Shown here: positions 1-5,345 of the stretch, piece after piece
Numbering within the stretch: the stretch's first letter is position 1
Layout: each line of letters opens with the position of its first letter
Source of the DNA: Leptolyngbya sp. SIO4C1
GTDB lineage: Bacteria > Cyanobacteriota > Cyanobacteriia > Phormidesmidales > Phormidesmidaceae
Direction of reading: 5' to 3'
Assembly (NCBI GenBank): GCA_010671975.1
Contig: JAAHIA010000301.1
Location: forward strand, 1 to 6,154
Length of the DNA stretch: 6,154 nt
Made by a program: the position numbers and the translations under genes
Notes under the pieces: generated by a model
What the model was told of the DNA's origin: nothing
Seen by the model: the letters and a program-made list of their open reading frames with translations, nothing else
The model's database searches: none

Positions 1-632
1 TTGATGACTTTGTGAACAGTACGATTGTCCCGTTTGACGGACCAAGCGTGGGTGACTTCGGTGGTCCTGAGTTCTACGACATCCTGGACATCGGCGGCGG
101 TAGCTTTGGTGCTGGCGTCAACTTTGCTTTCTCCGACAACCTAGTTCTTGACCTGGGCTACTCAACCGGTGATGGCAACAACGGTGACATCGGCATCTTT
201 GACAACTATGAGTACATTGCTCAGCTAAACTTCCTCAGCGATGGTTTGATTGACGCTGCAGTCGCTTACCTGGATGGTAATGCAGAAGGTGGCGAAGCAG
301 TCGATTATGTCATTGCAGGTCTGTTGAATCTAGACTTCGGTGGCTTCGAGGTCGGCGGCTACTATGCTTTCGTTGAAGACGAAGATGGTTTCGATGTAGA
401 CGATAGCTGGATGGCAGGTGCTTCCTTCACGGATTTCCTGAGCACAGGTAATACTTTGGGTGCTTACGTGGGCGAATCTTCTAATGAAGCCTTTGACTTC
501 GTTGCTGAAGGCTACTATGAGTTCGCTCTGAATGAGTTCATCACCATCACGCCAGCAATTCTCTATGCTGAGCTAGATGACGATGATGATGATGCCTTCT
601 ATGGTGTTCTTCGTACCACCTTCCGCTTCTAA
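1..632 (+). CDS. C-terminal part of cyanobacterial iron-uptake-type porin (SLH/OprB family), 5' end outside window
   Basis: The frame is open from base 3 to TAA at 630-632, about 209 residues, so the start lies upstream; the GTG at 12 is only an internal codon. What is seen: alternating Gly/aromatic/hydrophobic segments of beta-strand type (such as NLVLDLGYSTGDGNNGDIG, then YEYIAQLNFLSDGLIDAAVAYLDG) and the end GVLRTTFRF with a terminal Phe, the usual outer-membrane barrel assembly signal. The 'VLRTTF-F' ending and the 'GxF..Y.Y.AQL.F' block recall the C-terminal OprB-like barrel of cyanobacterial porins that carry an N-terminal SLH domain and are called iron uptake porins. The expected role is passive diffusion of ions and small solutes across the outer membrane. 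Composition is odd: about 27 Asp and 13 Glu against two Arg, no Lys, no His, no Cys, and a run of six Asp near the end (576-593). Substrate cannot be told from this fragment. Confidence 0.8.
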   Translation, partial: DDFVNSTIVPFDGPSVGDFGGPEFYDILDIGGGSFGAGVNFAFSDNLVLDLGYSTGDGNNGDIGIFDNYEYIAQLNFLSDGLIDAAVAYLDGNAEGGEAVDYVIAGLLNLDFGGFEVGGYYAFVEDEDGFDVDDSWMAGASFTDFLSTGNTLGAYVGESSNEAFDFVAEGYYEFALNEFITITPAILYAELDDDDDDAFYGVLRTTFRF

Positions 633-649
633 GCTAAGCACTTAGCTTA
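630..649 (+). repeat. Perfect inverted repeat starting at the porin stop codon
   Basis: TAAGCTAAG (630-638) and CTTAGCTTA (641-649) are perfect reverse complements separated by only CA, so they could form a 9-bp stem (in practice with a 4-nt loop). The left arm includes the TAA stop. It sits directly before a strong terminator. It could be a protective 3' hairpin or a protein-binding palindrome; no T-run follows, so on its own it is not an intrinsic terminator. Confidence 0.5.
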
Positions 650-652
650 AGT

Positions 653-689
653 GACAAAGGCCCCGCTACAGGCGGGGCTTTTGTTTTGT
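653..689 (+). terminator. Intrinsic (Rho-independent) terminator of the porin gene
   Basis: GCCCCGC (660-666), loop TACAG, GCGGGGC (672-678) make a 7-bp GC-only stem, followed by TTTTGTTTTG. The stem can extend by pairing ACAAAG (654-659) with TTTTGT (679-684), counting one G-U pair. It lies 20-25 bases after the porin stop and separates that gene from the regulator downstream. Confidence 0.85.
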
Positions 690-714
690 CTGTAAGTCGC
701 CTTCATAAATGACC

Positions 715-739
715 ATTCCCCACTGGACAACCGGAGTAT
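715..739. promoter_or_regulatory. Possible Rrf2-type operator overlapping the regulator's -10 box
   Basis: ATTCCCCACT (715-724) and ACCGGAGTAT (730-739) form an imperfect inverted repeat: the reverse complement of the second arm, ATACTCCGGT, matches the first at 6 of 10 positions (AT-C-CC--T). The total span is 25 bp, like IscR-type Rrf2 operators, which also begin and end with AT/AT. It overlaps the putative -10 box, as expected for autorepression by the Rrf2 protein encoded just downstream. This is inferred from symmetry and position only. Confidence 0.3.
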
Positions 740-742
740 ACT
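737..742 (+). promoter_or_regulatory. Putative -10 box for the Rrf2-family gene
   Basis: TATACT matches the TATAAT consensus at five of six bases and lies 29 bp before the GTG start. No convincing -35 box is found 16-18 bp upstream, which would fit an activator-dependent or weak promoter. Transcription would start near 749, giving a leader of about 23 bases. The stretch 690-771 holds nothing else that I recognise. Confidence 0.4.
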
Positions 743-771
743 AGAAGCGGTGTTGCCGGCTCTATCGCGCT

Positions 772-1203
772 GTGGAACTGTCTTGCAAAAGTGAATATGC
801 GCTGCTGGCGCTGCTGGCACTGAGCCTGCACTACGGCAAAGGCGAGCCGCTGCAAATTCGCCAGATCGCCGCTCAGCAAAGTATTCCTGATCGCTATCTA
901 GAGCAGCTGCTAGCAACGCTACGGCGGGCTGGATTTGTCAAAAGTCAGCGCGGTGCCAAAGGCGGCTATTTACTTGCCTGTGAGCCTTGGAAAATTACGC
1001 TGTTAGACGTGATTAGCTGTATTGAAGGCTTTGATAGCCGCGAGGCTGAAGTCACAGCGGGCACAGTTGAGAGCACGGTGGTTCATCAGCTTTGGCAGTC
1101 GGTGCGACAGGCTGCTGAAGCGGTTTTATCAGAGCATACGCTGCAGGATCTCGTCGATCAGCGCAATGCTAAGCAGCAAGTCGATTTGATGTATTACATA
1201 TAG
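772..1203 (+). CDS. Rrf2-family transcriptional regulator, CymR-like
   Basis: A 143-residue protein of normal Rrf2 length. The N-terminus MELSCKSEYALLALLAL matches the family's 'M-LS-KGEYAL-A' start and supports the GTG at 772, though no clear Shine-Dalgarno is seen. The winged helix-turn-helix covers about residues 25-69: LQIRQIAAQQSIPDRYLEQL, then LRRAGFVKSQRGAKGGYLLA with the family's RG-x-x-GGY wing (60-66). Glu44 aligns with the IscR residue (Glu43) that tunes DNA-site choice. Cysteines are only C5, C70 and C83, so the three-Cys [2Fe-2S] loop of IscR is absent. The C-terminal half (QLWQSVRQAAEAVL, then TLQDLV) follows the Rrf2 dimer-helix pattern, and the protein ends MYYI. It lies 25 bp before cysK, probably in the same transcript. 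Together, the missing Fe-S ligands, the C-terminal Ile and the cysK neighbour favour a CymR-type regulator of cysteine/sulfur metabolism that works with CysK. Family assignment is firm; the CymR-like role is inference. Confidence 0.9.
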   Translation: MELSCKSEYALLALLALSLHYGKGEPLQIRQIAAQQSIPDRYLEQLLATLRRAGFVKSQRGAKGGYLLACEPWKITLLDVISCIEGFDSREAEVTAGTVESTVVHQLWQSVRQAAEAVLSEHTLQDLVDQRNAKQQVDLMYYI

Positions 1204-1228
1204 TACAGCTCAGCCCTCATCAGAAAGC

Positions 1229-2197
1229 ATGGCTATGCGCATTGCTCAAAACATTACCGATTTGATTGGCCGTACTCCGCTGGTGCAGCTCAATCGCATT
1301 CCTCCAGCAGAAGGCTGCGTGGCCAAAATTGTGGTCAAGCTAGAGGGAATGAATCCCTCTGCTTCAGTCAAAGACCGCATTGGCATCAGCATGATCAATA
1401 CGGCCGAGGCCACGGGTGAAATCACGCCTGGTAAGACAACGCTGGTTGAGCCGACCTCTGGCAACACAGGAATCGCGCTAGCCATGGCGGCTGCCGCTAA
1501 GGGCTATCGGCTGATTTTAACGATGCCAGAGACCATGAGCTCTGAGCGACGGGCGATGCTGCGAGCCTATGGTGCAGAGATAGAGTTAACGCCCGGCAAT
1601 GCTGGGATGTCTGGCTGTATTCAGCGCGCTCAAGAGATTGTCGAAACGCTGCCGGATGCCTATATGCTGCAGCAGTTTCGCAATCCGGCTAATCCCGCAA
1701 TTCATCGCCGGACGACGGCGGAAGAGATCTGGCAGGACACGGATGGGCAGGTGGATTTCTTTGTGGCCGGGGTAGGCACCGGCGGCACAATCACCGGCGT
1801 GGCCGAAGTGATCAAGTCGCGCAAGCCAAGCTTTAAGGCGATCGCAGTTGAGCCAGCTAACAGTCCGGTGCTCACCGGTGGCAACCCAGGACCGCATAAA
1901 ATTCAGGGCATCGGGGCTGGCTTTGTGCCCGATGTGCTCGATGTGCGCCTGATTGATGAAGTGATTACGGTAGCGGATGAGGATGCGATCGCGTTTGGTC
2001 GTCGCCTGGCGCGCGAAGAAGGCTTGCTCTCGGGTATCTCTAGCGGTGCGGTGCTGTGGGCCGCAGTGCAGCTCGCTCGCCGCCCCGAAAATGACGGTAA
2101 GCTGATTGTGATGATTCAGCCTAGTTTTGGTGAACGCTACTTGAGTACGCCGCTGTTTCAAGATCCTGAGCTGATGGCCCCGTTGGCACTGAGCTAA
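1229..2197 (+). CDS. cysK: Cysteine synthase A (O-acetylserine sulfhydrylase)
   Basis: 322 residues, full length for the family. It makes L-cysteine from O-acetylserine and sulfide in the cytoplasm, the last step of sulfate assimilation. It is a PLP fold-type II enzyme. Visible motifs: N-terminal ITDLIGRTPLVQLNRI (9-24); NPSASVKDR (42-50) with the PLP Schiff-base lysine K48; substrate loop TSGNTG (76-81); phosphate-binding GTGGTITG (183-190); IQGIGAGF (225-232); SGISSGA (268-274), whose Ser contacts the PLP pyridine; and the end PSFGERYLSTPLF. The ATG at 1229 is taken as start, but a second in-frame ATG at 1235 (MRIAQNI) is as good; no strong Shine-Dalgarno separates them. Upstream is the Rrf2 regulator. 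The tail of the gene contains a promoter for the next gene. CysB or cystathionine beta-synthase are less likely because of length and the missing C-terminal regulatory domain. Confidence 0.95.
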   Translation: MAMRIAQNITDLIGRTPLVQLNRIPPAEGCVAKIVVKLEGMNPSASVKDRIGISMINTAEATGEITPGKTTLVEPTSGNTGIALAMAAAAKGYRLILTMPETMSSERRAMLRAYGAEIELTPGNAGMSGCIQRAQEIVETLPDAYMLQQFRNPANPAIHRRTTAEEIWQDTDGQVDFFVAGVGTGGTITGVAEVIKSRKPSFKAIAVEPANSPVLTGGNPGPHKIQGIGAGFVPDVLDVRLIDEVITVADEDAIAFGRRLAREEGLLSGISSGAVLWAAVQLARRPENDGKLIVMIQPSFGERYLSTPLFQDPELMAPLALS

Positions 2198-2211
2198 TCT
2201 GCTCTTACAAT
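2183..2211 (+). promoter_or_regulatory. Near-consensus sigma-70 type promoter inside the cysK 3' end, driving the J-domain gene
   Basis: TTGGCA (2183-2188) and TACAAT (2206-2211) each match the -35 and -10 consensus at five of six positions, with the optimal 17-bp spacer. Transcription would begin about seven bases after the -10 box, at 2218, which is the A of the J-domain gene's ATG. The bases before that ATG (TTTTTCT) contain no Shine-Dalgarno. The sequence therefore predicts a leaderless mRNA. Confidence 0.55.
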
Positions 2212-2217
2212 TTTTCT

Positions 2218-2934
2218 ATGACAGCCAACCATTACGACACCTTAGGCATTTCTGAAACCGCGACGCAGCCTGAGATCAAGCAGGCCTATCGGCGCTTAGC
2301 AAAGCAGTATCACCCTGATAGTCAGCAGGTTGAGGCCAGCCACGAGGCCATTTCTCAGGTGAATGTGGCCTACGAAGTGCTCAGCGATCCGCAGACCCGT
2401 CGGCAGTACGATCAGCAGCGGCAGTACCTGTCGCAGGTGGCAGCAGCTGGTATAGAAACTGACAGGCGCACCCGCTACGAGCGCACCGTGGATATCCAAA
2501 ACCACTACCGTCAGCGGCGGCAGGCTGGGCAAACCGCAGACGATCAGTTTCAACAGTGGATGCGGCAGGTCTACAGCCCGATCGATCGGCTAATTGGCAA
2601 AATTATGAGCCCGCTAAAAAGCGAAGTTAGGGCGCTATCTGCCGATCCGTTTGACGATGAGCTGATGGAAAATTTTCAAGGCTATCTAGAGACCTGTCGT
2701 GAGTCGCTAGACAAAGCGCAGCAAACGTTTAAGTCGATGCCGAATCCGGCCAAGGTGGCTAGCGTGGCCGCTAATCTCTACTACTGCATGAATCAGCTAG
2801 AAGACGGCATCGAAGAGATGGAACGCTTCACCTATAACTACGATGACAGCTATTTGCACACCGGCCAGGAACTGTTTCGGATTTCGGCTCAGCTGCGGCG
2901 AGAGGCTAAGACTGGGGTGAAGGAGATGGGCTGA
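2218..2934 (+). CDS. J-domain (DnaJ-like) co-chaperone with cyanobacterial C-terminal domain
   Basis: 238 residues. A J-domain fills about residues 5-65: HYDTLGISETATQPEIKQAY, the HPD triad at 32-34 that stimulates Hsp70 ATPase, and the closing VLSDPQTRRQYD. There is no Gly/Phe-rich segment, no CxxCxGxG zinc fingers and no DnaJ C-terminal substrate domain, so it is a class C (J-domain only) protein and not DnaJ itself. Residues about 66-110 are Gln/Arg-rich. Residues about 111-232 form a helical-looking block with ADPFDDELMENFQGYLETCR, NPAKVASVAANLYYCMNQLE, NYDDSYLHTGQELFRI and LRREAK, which I recall as typical of cyanobacterial J-proteins of unknown role. No signal peptide or membrane segment is seen. 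It starts 20 bp after cysK and seems to have its own promoter. Its Hsp70 partner and client cannot be read from sequence. Confidence 0.88.
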   Translation: MTANHYDTLGISETATQPEIKQAYRRLAKQYHPDSQQVEASHEAISQVNVAYEVLSDPQTRRQYDQQRQYLSQVAAAGIETDRRTRYERTVDIQNHYRQRRQAGQTADDQFQQWMRQVYSPIDRLIGKIMSPLKSEVRALSADPFDDELMENFQGYLETCRESLDKAQQTFKSMPNPAKVASVAANLYYCMNQLEDGIEEMERFTYNYDDSYLHTGQELFRISAQLRREAKTGVKEMG

Positions 2935-2940
2935 TGAGTG

Positions 2941-2970
2941 GATGGGGAGATGGGGAGATGGGGAGATGGG
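2941..2970. repeat. Short tandem repeat, unit GATGGGGA
   Basis: Three exact copies of the 8-bp unit GATGGGGA (2941-2964) are followed by a partial copy GATGGG (2965-2970). It starts 6 bp after the J-domain stop. A related GGAGATGGG sits at the gene's own end (2922-2930), suggesting that the array may have spread from or into the coding end. Purine-rich short tandem repeats between genes are common in cyanobacteria; copy number may vary between strains. Confidence 0.8.
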
Positions 2971-3014
2971 TGGGAGCTGCCGGTTGAAGGTAGACACAGG
3001 GCGCTGTCTCAACT

Positions 3015-3023
3015 TGTTACAAT
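3015..3023 (+). promoter_or_regulatory. Extended -10 promoter for der
   Basis: TGTTACAAT combines the TG extension with the hexamer TACAAT (3018-3023), which matches the consensus at five of six bases. No good -35 box lies 16-18 bp upstream, which is normal for extended -10 promoters. A start near 3030 would give a leader of about 27 bases before the ATG at 3057. The promoter would serve der and probably the two genes after it. Confidence 0.5.
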
Positions 3024-3056
3024 AGATGCTTAACATTTCTCAACCCGGTGACGCTG

Positions 3057-4418
3057 ATGGCTCTGCCAGTAGTTGCAATAATTGGTCGGCCCAACGTGGG
3101 CAAATCTACTTTGGTGAATCGGCTAGCCGGTGCGAAGGAAGCCATCGTTTACGATCAGCCAGGGGTGACGCGCGATCGCACCTACCAAACTGCGTTTTGG
3201 AAAGATCGCGAGTTTCAGGTTGTCGATACCGGCGGGCTGGTCTTTGCCGATGACAGCGAATTTTTGCCGCACATTCGAGAGCAGGCGCTGGCAGCGCTGG
3301 CAGAGGCCGCAGCGGCAATTTTGGTCGTTGACGGTCAGAGCGGACCCACCGAGAGCGATCGCGAGATTGCCACCTGGCTGCGACAGCAGTCGGTGCCGGT
3401 GCTGCTGGCCGTCAATAAGTGCGAATCGCCAGAAGCCGGGATAATACAGGCGGCTCAGTTCTGGGAGTTGGGGTTAGGAGAACCCTATCCGGTCTCAGGT
3501 ATTCACGGTAGCGGCACGGGTGAGCTGCTGGATGCGCTGGTATCGCACCTGCCGGCGATGAGTGAGCTAGAAGCAGACGATGAAATTCGCGTGGCGATTG
3601 TCGGTCGGCCCAACGTGGGTAAATCGAGCCTGCTGAATGCGTTTGTTGGCGAGAGCCGCGCCATCGTTAGCCCCATTTCTGGCACCACGCGCGACACCAT
3701 TGACATGGTGGTCAGCCGAGGCGAGCAGCGCTACCGGCTAGTCGATACGGCCGGTATTCGCAAGAAGAAAAACGTCAGCTATGGGCCAGAATTTTTTAGC
3801 ATCAACCGCTCGTTTAAGGCAATTCGGCGCTCAGACGTGGTGCTATTAGTGGTCGATGCGGTAGACGGCATTACTGAGCAAGATCAAAAGCTAGCCGGGC
3901 GGATTGAAGATGACGGTCGCGCCTGCGTGGTGGTAGTGAACAAGTGGGACGCGGTTGAGAAAGACTCTCATACAATCTACGACTACAACCGGCAGATTGG
4001 GGCCAAGCTGTACTTTTTAGACTGGGCTAAGCGACTCTACGTCAGCGCTCTGACCGGCCAGCGCGTGCCAAAAATTTTAGATGCGGTGGATGAAGCCGTC
4101 GCCCAGCACCGCCGTCGCGTCTCTACCTCGGTTGTCAACGAAGTGTTAGAAGACGCCGTTAGCTGGCATACGCCCCCCACTACGCGGCAGGGACGGCAGG
4201 GGCGTATCTACTACGGTACGCAGGTGACGACGCAGCCGCCCTCGTTTACGCTCTTTGTCAACGATCCTAAGCTGCTAACAGATAACTATCGCCGCTACAT
4301 CGAGCGACAGTTTCGCGAGAATTTAGGGTTTGAAGGCGCGCCCATTCGGCTGTTCTGGCGCGGTAAGAAGATGCGCGACCTCGATCGCGACAGCGTTAAC
4401 CGCGCCACCAAGGTTTAG
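3057..4418 (+). CDS. der: Ribosome assembly GTPase Der (EngA), double GTPase domain
   Basis: 453 residues from ATG 3057, the usual length. Der is an essential GTPase that binds the 50S subunit late in assembly. Two G domains sit in tandem. Domain 1: G1 GRPNVGKS (10-17), G2 Thr in GVTRD (36-40), G3 DTGG (57-60), G4 NKCE (120-123). Domain 2: G1 GRPNVGKS (183-190), GTTRD (209-213), G3 DTAG (230-233), G4 NKWD (295-298). A C-terminal KH-like domain follows (roughly 355-445, with PPSFTLFVNDPKLL and RQFRENLGFEGAPIRLFWR). An in-frame GTG at 3048 would add three residues, but MALPVVAIIG fits the family's N-terminus and GGTGA (3047-3051) can act as a weak Shine-Dalgarno for the ATG. Identification is secure. 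It likely heads a transcript with the EcfT-like gene 12 bp downstream. Confidence 0.97.
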   Translation: MALPVVAIIGRPNVGKSTLVNRLAGAKEAIVYDQPGVTRDRTYQTAFWKDREFQVVDTGGLVFADDSEFLPHIREQALAALAEAAAAILVVDGQSGPTESDREIATWLRQQSVPVLLAVNKCESPEAGIIQAAQFWELGLGEPYPVSGIHGSGTGELLDALVSHLPAMSELEADDEIRVAIVGRPNVGKSSLLNAFVGESRAIVSPISGTTRDTIDMVVSRGEQRYRLVDTAGIRKKKNVSYGPEFFSINRSFKAIRRSDVVLLVVDAVDGITEQDQKLAGRIEDDGRACVVVVNKWDAVEKDSHTIYDYNRQIGAKLYFLDWAKRLYVSALTGQRVPKILDAVDEAVAQHRRRVSTSVVNEVLEDAVSWHTPPTTRQGRQGRIYYGTQVTTQPPSFTLFVNDPKLLTDNYRRYIERQFRENLGFEGAPIRLFWRGKKMRDLDRDSVNRATKV

Positions 4419-4423
4419 AGGAG
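4419..4423 (+). promoter_or_regulatory. Ribosome binding site of the EcfT-like gene
   Basis: AGGAG immediately follows the der stop codon and lies seven bases before the ATG at 4431. It fixes that start and indicates co-translation from the der transcript. It is one of only two good Shine-Dalgarno sites in the window. Confidence 0.75.
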
Positions 4424-4430
4424 CTGCGCT

Positions 4431-5345
4431 ATGGACCTGCTGCGATCGCTGCCCATCGGACTCTATCTAGAGCAGCCGGTCACCTGGCTGCACCGGATTG
4501 ATCCTCGGGTAAAGCTGGTCTGGCTAACTAGTATTTTGCTTACCCCAATTCTGGCGAATGCGGTCTGGCGGGTGGCGCTAGTCGGGCTGCTGGTTGGTCT
4601 GACGGTATTGGCGCGCATTCCGCTGCGCGTGTGGCGACAGCAGATGGGCTGGCTGCTGCTGCTGGCGCTGCTGGTTTCAGGGCTGATTTTGATCATGCCG
4701 GACGGCATTGCCGCAATTCAACAGTCGCGCCTGCCGACGCCCGCCGCGATCGCGTCGCTCGAGCCTGCCCCAGAAACGCTGCCCAGCCTACCGCAGCCGA
4801 CCGGCTATCGCTATACCCTGATTGACTGGGGCTGGCTGCAGATCACGCAGCAGTCGCTGCAGCTAGCAGTTCGGGTTGGCACGCTGCTGTTTACGATTAT
4901 CTACGGCACAAATCTATTCCTGCTGACCACGGCCCCGGAAGAAATTACTGCTGGAATAGAAGATTTGATGCAGCCGCTGCGCTGGTTTAAGCTACCGGTG
5001 ACCGAGATTGCGCTGACGCTGACGCTGGCGCTGCGATTTATCCCACTGGTGCTAGAGGAGGTGCAGAACCTGATTCGCTCGGTGCGCACGCGCGCTATTA
5101 ACTGGCGCAAGCTCGGGCTGCGTAAAGCCTTTCAAATTTGGATTATGGTGGCTGAGCGACTGCTAGAAAACTTGCTCTTGCGGGCTGAGCAAATGGCGAG
5201 CGCCATGCAGGTACGAGGCTTTACTAGCCCTAACCAGCACCGGGTGCAGTGGCATCAGCTGCGGCTGCGCTGGTGGGACTGGGCAGTGCTGCTGCTGCTC
5301 GGGCTGTTTTGGTGGGGCCGCTTGACGGTAGGAGGCACCTTTTGA
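4431..5345 (+). CDS. EcfT/CbiQ-family energy-coupling factor transporter transmembrane protein
   Basis: 304 residues, an integral inner-membrane protein. In ECF importers EcfT links the two ATPases (EcfA) to a substrate-binding S component for a vitamin or metal ion. Seen here: the family's N-terminal block TWLHRIDPRVKLVWL (18-32); hydrophobic segments at about 28-62, 72-90, 145-167 and 190-208 and a last one at 284-298; conserved TTAPEE (166-171) and LRFIPL (201-206); and, in the long cytoplasmic helices, the two coupling motifs that contact the ATPases, RTRAIN (219-224) and QVRGF (260-264), in place of the usual ARG pairs. A Pro/Ala/Gln-rich insertion (about 92-130) makes it longer than many EcfT proteins. 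No EcfA or S-component gene is present here, so it is an unlinked subunit. Plant chloroplasts have a related protein (ABCI12, from memory). Substrate unknown. Its stop overlaps the next gene by four bases. Confidence 0.85.
   Translation: MDLLRSLPIGLYLEQPVTWLHRIDPRVKLVWLTSILLTPILANAVWRVALVGLLVGLTVLARIPLRVWRQQMGWLLLLALLVSGLILIMPDGIAAIQQSRLPTPAAIASLEPAPETLPSLPQPTGYRYTLIDWGWLQITQQSLQLAVRVGTLLFTIIYGTNLFLLTTAPEEITAGIEDLMQPLRWFKLPVTEIALTLTLALRFIPLVLEEVQNLIRSVRTRAINWRKLGLRKAFQIWIMVAERLLENLLLRAEQMASAMQVRGFTSPNQHRVQWHQLRLRWWDWAVLLLLGLFWWGRLTVGGTF
5330..5335 (+). promoter_or_regulatory. Strong Shine-Dalgarno that selects the TTG start of the PabB/TrpE-like gene
   Basis: AGGAGG is a full anti-Shine-Dalgarno match lying six bases before TTG 5342-5344. 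It sits within the last codons of the EcfT-like gene. It is the main reason to accept the rare TTG start, which shares the TTGA overlap with the upstream stop. Confidence 0.8.

Noticed and set aside
724..729. TGGACA as a -35 box for the Rrf2 gene
   Set aside because: It is only 7 bp from the -10 box TATACT, too close for sigma-70 type recognition.
1586..2161. Long open frame on the minus strand opposite cysK (191 codons)
   Set aside because: It lies wholly inside an unmistakable cysK, its translation is rich in His/Arg/Ala with no recognisable motif, and it arises from the GC-rich codon pattern of the true gene.
2934..2987. A 17-codon ORF (ATG overlapping the J-domain stop) through the tandem repeat
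   Set aside because: Its codons are just the GATGGGGA array; no ribosome site and no family resemblance.
2984..2998. Possible -35 boxes (TTGAAG, GACACA) for the der promoter
   Set aside because: Spacing to TACAAT at 3018 is 28 and 19 bp and the matches are weak; the extended -10 explains the promoter better.
3048..3056. GTG 3048 as start of der
   Set aside because: It adds three residues not expected at the Der N-terminus, and GGTGA overlapping it is better placed as ribosome site for ATG 3057.
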